A program made the translations under genes and the position numbers. A DNA stretch of 64,000 bases from Fontivita pretiosa (GTDB lineage Bacteria > Planctomycetota > Phycisphaerae > Tepidisphaerales > Tepidisphaeraceae), in NCBI RefSeq assembly GCF_050410795.1, contig NZ_CP191258.1, positions 62,001 through 126,000 of the forward strand, written 5' to 3'. The first letter of the stretch is position 1, and the number at the start of each line of letters is the position of its first letter. Below, in pieces: positions 60,725 to 64,000 of this stretch. The notes under the pieces were generated by a model. That model did not search any database. It saw only the letters and a program-made list of their open reading frames with translations, and was not told the DNA's origin.

Positions 60725-60797
60725 GACCGGTATGCCCTCCAACACAGTGCGAGTTGCCGGTGACGAATGCGTTTGCGGAGATTGTACCGCAACGGAG

Positions 60798-62315
60798 CTA
60801 TTGCTGCGGGTTCTGATCGATGGGTGATGGGCGCTGTGGCTGGGGGAACGATTCTGCGGGACGCTGTCCGCCGTAGGCGGGCGGTTGCGACTCCTGCCCG
60901 CCGCTGCCCCGCTGCGACTCGATCTGACGTTCGTCCCTGCCCCGGATCAGCAGCCGGATCGGAACCTGCCCGAAGGGCAACAGCTCTCGAAACCGGTTCA
61001 CGATGAAGCGCTGATAGTTGGCATCGAACAGCTCGGGATTGTTCACAAACAGCACGATGGTGGGCGGGGCCACGTCCACCTGCGTCGCATACAGGATCTT
61101 GGGCCTCTGCCCGCGCGGCGTGCTGGGCATCCGCTGCTCGAAGATCTGTTTGATGACCGCGTTCAGCCGCCCGGTGCCGATCCGCTGATTGGCCTGCTTG
61201 AACAGATGCTGCGCCATGTCCAGCGCCGCCTGCACGTTCTTGCCTTCGGTGGCGGTGACAAACGCCACCGGCGCGAAGCTCAGGTGCGGCATCTCCGTGT
61301 GCAGGTACTGCTCGAACTCCTGCATCAGTTTCTCATCGCTGATGTTCTCCTCGGGCGTGCCGGCGCGGATCTGCCGCGCCTTGGCGAGCGACAGGTCCCA
61401 CTTGTTCACCACCAGCAGCACCGGCTTGTACTGCTCGGCGATGTACTGGCTGAGCTTGCGGTCCGGCTCGCTGAGCGGTTCGGTGCCGTCGATGAGCATC
61501 ATGACCACATCGGCCCGGCGGATGGAGCGCTGGGCGCGGTGGAAGCTGTAGAACTCCAGGTCGTGCGTGACCATCTGCCGCTTCTTGCGCACGCCTGCGG
61601 TGTCGATCACGACCAGCGTCTTGCCGTCCTTCTCAAAGCGCACATCGATGCTGTCGCGGGTGGTTCCGGGCACCTCCGATACGATCACGCGTTGTGGATC
61701 GTCCTCATAGAGCCTGGCGATGGCGTTGACCAGCGTGCTCTTGCCGGCGTTGCGCTTGCCGACGATCGCGACCAGAAGCTGCGGCTCGGGAAGCTGCGCA
61801 GGCGCCTTGTCCAGGTCGATGTTGGCGGCGATGGCCTGCACAAGCTGGTCGATGTTCCGGGCATTCAACGCCGAAACGCCGATCGGCGTGCCGAAGCCCA
61901 GTCGGGCGAACTCCGCCAGCGACACGTCGGCGCGCGGGCTGTCGGCCTTGTTGGCCACCAGCAGCGTCTTGACCCCCCTTTTGCGCAGCAGCCGGGCGAT
62001 TTCCTCATCGGCGGCGGTGAGCCCGTCGGCGGCATCGACGACGAACAGGACCAGGTCAGCGCGGGACATGGCGATCTCGATCTGCTGCTGGATGTGCTCG
62101 GTAAGCGCATCCGGATCGACGAACCCGTACCCCCCGGTGTCCACCAGCTCGACCCATTTGCCTGCGATCTGGATCGGTGCGCTGACGCGGTCCCGCGTCA
62201 CGCCGGGCACATCCTGCACGATGCTGATCCGCCGCCCCGCCAGCGCGTTCAACAGGCTGGACTTGCCGACGTTTGGCCGGCCGACGATCGCGATGGTGGG
62301 CATTCGGTTGGGCAT
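60798..62315 (-). CDS. der: GTPase Der (EngA), ribosome assembly
   Basis: This is an essential tandem-GTPase needed for 50S ribosome maturation. The first G domain has GRPNVGKS (12-19), DTGGYG and NKAD; the second has GKRNAGKS, DTAGVRKK and NKWD. It is followed by the KH-like domain ending near residue 455 (RLLIRGRDERQ). The last 45 or so residues are a Gln/Pro/Gly/Ser-rich tail (SQRGSGGQESQPPAYGGQRP) that standard Der lacks. The second P-loop reads GKRNAGKS instead of the commoner GRPNVGKS. The length is 505 aa. TAAACT nine bases before the ATG suggests a leaderless mRNA. Confidence 0.96.
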   Translation of the reverse strand: MPNRMPTIAIVGRPNVGKSSLLNALAGRRISIVQDVPGVTRDRVSAPIQIAGKWVELVDTGGYGFVDPDALTEHIQQQIEIAMSRADLVLFVVDAADGLTAADEEIARLLRKRGVKTLLVANKADSPRADVSLAEFARLGFGTPIGVSALNARNIDQLVQAIAANIDLDKAPAQLPEPQLLVAIVGKRNAGKSTLVNAIARLYEDDPQRVIVSEVPGTTRDSIDVRFEKDGKTLVVIDTAGVRKKRQMVTHDLEFYSFHRAQRSIRRADVVMMLIDGTEPLSEPDRKLSQYIAEQYKPVLLVVNKWDLSLAKARQIRAGTPEENISDEKLMQEFEQYLHTEMPHLSFAPVAFVTATEGKNVQAALDMAQHLFKQANQRIGTGRLNAVIKQIFEQRMPSTPRGQRPKILYATQVDVAPPTIVLFVNNPELFDANYQRFIVNRFRELLPFGQVPIRLLIRGRDERQIESQRGSGGQESQPPAYGGQRPAESFPQPQRPSPIDQNPQQ

Positions 62316-62324
62316 GGCAAACCA

Positions 62325-62330
62325 AGTTTA
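62325..62330 (-). promoter_or_regulatory. -10-like TAAACT box before der
   Basis: On the minus strand TAAACT is followed by nine bases and the der ATG, without a ribosome binding site. The same hexamer occupies the same place before rnr. Confidence 0.4.
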
Positions 62331-62479
62331 TGATGTTCGGTCTGAGATTAAATTCACAATGTTGCAATTGTCACGGGTTGTTTGGCACAATTCTCTCAGT
62401 CGTGCAGGTGGACAAATCAAGTAATGATTTGGGGGGTCGAGCACATAACACAAGGACTTTCGCCCACAGGAGCTGTCTC

Positions 62480-62920
62480 ATGCCGACCGTTCAGGACGTC
62501 CTTGCCGCCAAGGGTAGCACCACCGTTCACTCGACCAGTCCTCAGGCAACGGTACTCCAGGCTGTACAGAAGATGAACCAGCACAAGCTCGGAGCGCTGG
62601 TGGTCATGGAGGATGCCCAGGTCGTGGGCATCTTCACCGAACGCGACGTGCTGACCCGCGTCGTAGGCGCCGGGCGGGATCCGGCAACCACGCGCATCGC
62701 CGAGGTCATGACCCGCGAGGTTATCTGCTGTCCGCCGGATACCGACCTGGACGAAGTCAGCGCCATCATGAAACAGCGGCGAATTCGCCACCTGCCCGTC
62801 TGCGATCGGGACGGGCAACTCCACGGCATGGTTTCGATCGGCGACGTCAACGCATATTACGCTTCGAATCAGGAGGCGACGATCACCTTCCTGAACGACT
62901 ACATCTTCGGACGGGCGTAG
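62480..62920 (+). CDS. Stand-alone CBS-pair protein
   Basis: This is a 146 aa protein that is just a Bateman module: CBS1 at about 8-65 (TVLQAVQKMNQHKLGALVVM, then VVGIFTERDVLTRVV) and CBS2 at about 75-130 (TREVICCPPDTDLDEVSAIM, then RIRHLPVCDRDGQLHGMVS). CBS pairs bind adenine nucleotides such as AMP, ATP or SAM and act as energy sensors. AGGAG lies seven bases before ATG 62480, which fixes the start; the longer frame runs back into der. No catalytic partner is fused or adjacent, so its target is unknown. Confidence 0.9.
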   Translation: MPTVQDVLAAKGSTTVHSTSPQATVLQAVQKMNQHKLGALVVMEDAQVVGIFTERDVLTRVVGAGRDPATTRIAEVMTREVICCPPDTDLDEVSAIMKQRRIRHLPVCDRDGQLHGMVSIGDVNAYYASNQEATITFLNDYIFGRA

Positions 62921-63168
62921 GATCAGGCAGTCAGCGGCTCGGCTTGCGGGGCGAGGCAACCTGCTCGCGTGCGCCGAATCGTCCGCCATGTACCGACATG
63001 ATGCCCCGGATGCCAGCGGAGTGGTTGTCCTCCGCGGCGCCGGCCATGTCGCGGGCGGACAAACTCATTGCATGCGCGTCAACTCGCCCCGCAAGCCGGG
63101 CCGCCGAACCCGTCTGTACCTCTTGGATTTGCTCGTTGTTCCCGAGCTTCAGCCGATCGGCTCTCGGA

Positions 63169-63657
63169 TCAGTAATGCAAGCCGCTGCCCCGCTGGTGAG
63201 TAAAGGCCATCCCCTGGCGAAGCATCTGTCCTGCGGTTACGCGGGCGATGAAAAGCTCGTGGTCCCCGCCGAACTCGTGCGTGCTCAGCAGCACGCAGTC
63301 GAGAAACGCCAGTGCATCGGCCAGGATCGGCACGCCGCTGGGCGCGGGGCGGGTGCTGATGCCCGCGAACGGGTCCTCGCCCGGCTTCAACCTGGCGTAA
63401 TGCTTCATCAGCGACCGGTCTTCGTCGGGCAGGATCGACAGGGCCAGTCGTCCGCTGTCGCGAATGAGCTGGGCAATCGGTCGACCCCTGGCGATCGCCA
63501 CTGACACTGCCGGCGGCTTGAAGCTGGCCTGCTGAACCCACGACGCCAGCATCGCCCCCACCGCCGGGCCGTGTTTGGCCGTCAGCACGAAAACGCCGCT
63601 GGGCACCCGGCCCAGCGCCTTGCCAATCGCCTGTTCATCCGTTTTGCTCTGGTCCAT
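63169..63657 (-). CDS. Flavin reductase domain protein (FMN-binding, HpaC-like)
   Basis: This is a 162 aa member of the flavin-reductase-like split-barrel family that reduces FMN/FAD with NAD(P)H or binds flavin. Matching stretches are LGRVPSGVFVLTAKHG, ASWVQQASFKPPAVSVAIARG, LIRDSGRLALSILPD and LDCVLLSTHEFGGDHELFIARV (the GDHxLFIG-type motif). I start at ATG 63657 (MDQSKTDEQAIGKALG); the longer frame is not conserved. It could be a short-chain flavin reductase or one of the related flavodiiron-associated domains. It is divergent from the zinc-ribbon gene with a 48-base gap. Confidence 0.88.
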   Translation of the reverse strand: MDQSKTDEQAIGKALGRVPSGVFVLTAKHGPAVGAMLASWVQQASFKPPAVSVAIARGRPIAQLIRDSGRLALSILPDEDRSLMKHYARLKPGEDPFAGISTRPAPSGVPILADALAFLDCVLLSTHEFGGDHELFIARVTAGQMLRQGMAFTHQRGSGLHY

Positions 63658-63705
63658 TGCGTGGTTTTGTAGCCGAAGCGCTGCGTTGCTGCTACGGTAA
63701 AGCTC

Positions 63706-64000
63706 ATGTCCGATCCGCAATGCCCGCCATCGCCGCAGTGGCTGCAATGTCCGGCCTGCGGGAGCGTGATCGATGTCGGAAGCGCATCGTCATCCGCCGT
63801 TTCGGCGGGGTTCATTACCTGTCCGCACTGCCGGGCCGACCTGTTGCTTCCCGATCCGCAGCAGCCATCATCGACACAGACGGAAACGCCCCAGGAGCTG
63901 GAACCGGCTCCGATCACGCTCGGCGGCGAGCTTGATGCCTTGCGTATCCAGCGGCTGGCCGCGATGCGCCGCGCCACCTATCGCAGCCGATCCTACGCGC
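63706..64000 (+). CDS. Zinc-ribbon protein, 3' partial
   Basis: Open from ATG 63706 to the window end (98 codons), so no stop is seen. The N-terminus has a zinc ribbon: Cys in LQCPACGS and FITCPHCRAD (a CPxC...CPxC pair about 20 residues apart). A Pro/Gln/Glu/Thr-rich linker and the start of a basic helical region (LRIQRLAAMRRATYRSRS) follow. TACGGT lies seven bases before the ATG. In planctomycetes such ribbons often head membrane or regulatory proteins, but the rest is outside the window and function cannot be assigned. Confidence 0.7.
   Translation, partial: MSDPQCPPSPQWLQCPACGSVIDVGSASSSAVSAGFITCPHCRADLLLPDPQQPSSTQTETPQELEPAPITLGGELDALRIQRLAAMRRATYRSRSYA

Noticed and set aside
62988..63203. 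A 71-codon plus-strand frame between the CBS and flavin reductase genes
   Set aside because: It overlaps the 3' end of the flavin reductase gene, has no ribosome binding site or -10 box, and resembles no family.
1..64000. CRISPR arrays, tRNA or rRNA genes, insertion sequences, prophage
   Set aside because: I looked for regularly spaced repeats, T-loop-like GGTTCRA segments with acceptor pairing, transposase motifs and phage structural genes and found none that holds up by eye.

Overview
The window is GC-rich, gene-dense bacterial chromosome with no rRNA, tRNA, CRISPR array or recognisable insertion sequence. It most probably comes from a planctomycete (Planctomycetota, perhaps Phycisphaerae). 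An FG-GAP repeat protein opens with the LE-x-LERR-xF motif typical of planctomycete exported proteins, and the secreted beta-helix, propeller and LamG-like proteins fit the same group. Taxonomy is inferred from protein style only.

Layout. 1-5.1 kb: the end of a sugar phosphate isomerase, an MBOAT/SGNH O-acyltransferase pair, and an FG-GAP protein. 5.1-8.5 kb: an NHEJ operon (ligase, Ku, LigD-type polymerase) divergent from a ribbon-helix-helix protein. 8.4-12 kb: a guanine-deaminase-like amidohydrolase facing a TatT/DctP TRAP pair with no permease. 12.2-19 kb: 2-oxoglutarate dehydrogenase genes sucA, sucB and lpdA with a threonine aldolase between them. 19-23 kb: two envelope/stress-type proteins and a cellulose-synthase-like glycosyltransferase. 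23-28 kb: RNase R, then a SAM-I riboswitch controlling a threonine-synthase-like enzyme, a ThiS/MoaD-like sulfur carrier and a NIL-domain protein. 28-34.5 kb: GH42 beta-galactosidase, sixA, hslU and a GGDEF/EAL protein. 34.5-43.6 kb: a secreted glycan-utilisation operon divergent from a GntR regulator, an HpcH-type aldolase and a NagA-like deacetylase. 43.6-47.7 kb: a defence island with a short prokaryotic Argonaute and a REase-like/TIR-like/APAZ partner. 47.7-54 kb: a FabF-like synthase and an RND efflux pair. 54-64 kb: comB, a phosphodiesterase, a giant DUF4011-helicase-nuclease (second defence candidate), der, a CBS-domain protein, a flavin reductase and the start of a zinc-ribbon protein.

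Most interesting points. (1) A complete SAM-I riboswitch with terminator and antiterminator sits upstream of a thrC-like/ThiS-like/NIL operon. This argues that the PLP enzyme makes homocysteine (or otherwise serves methionine supply) with protein-bound sulfur. (2) The short Argonaute system has a three-part partner whose REase-like and TIR-like active sites both look degenerate, and whose 5' end lacks a canonical start. (3) About a dozen genes carry a -10-like TAnnnT box 6-10 nt before the start codon and no Shine-Dalgarno, which implies widespread leaderless mRNAs. This also helped choose start codons.
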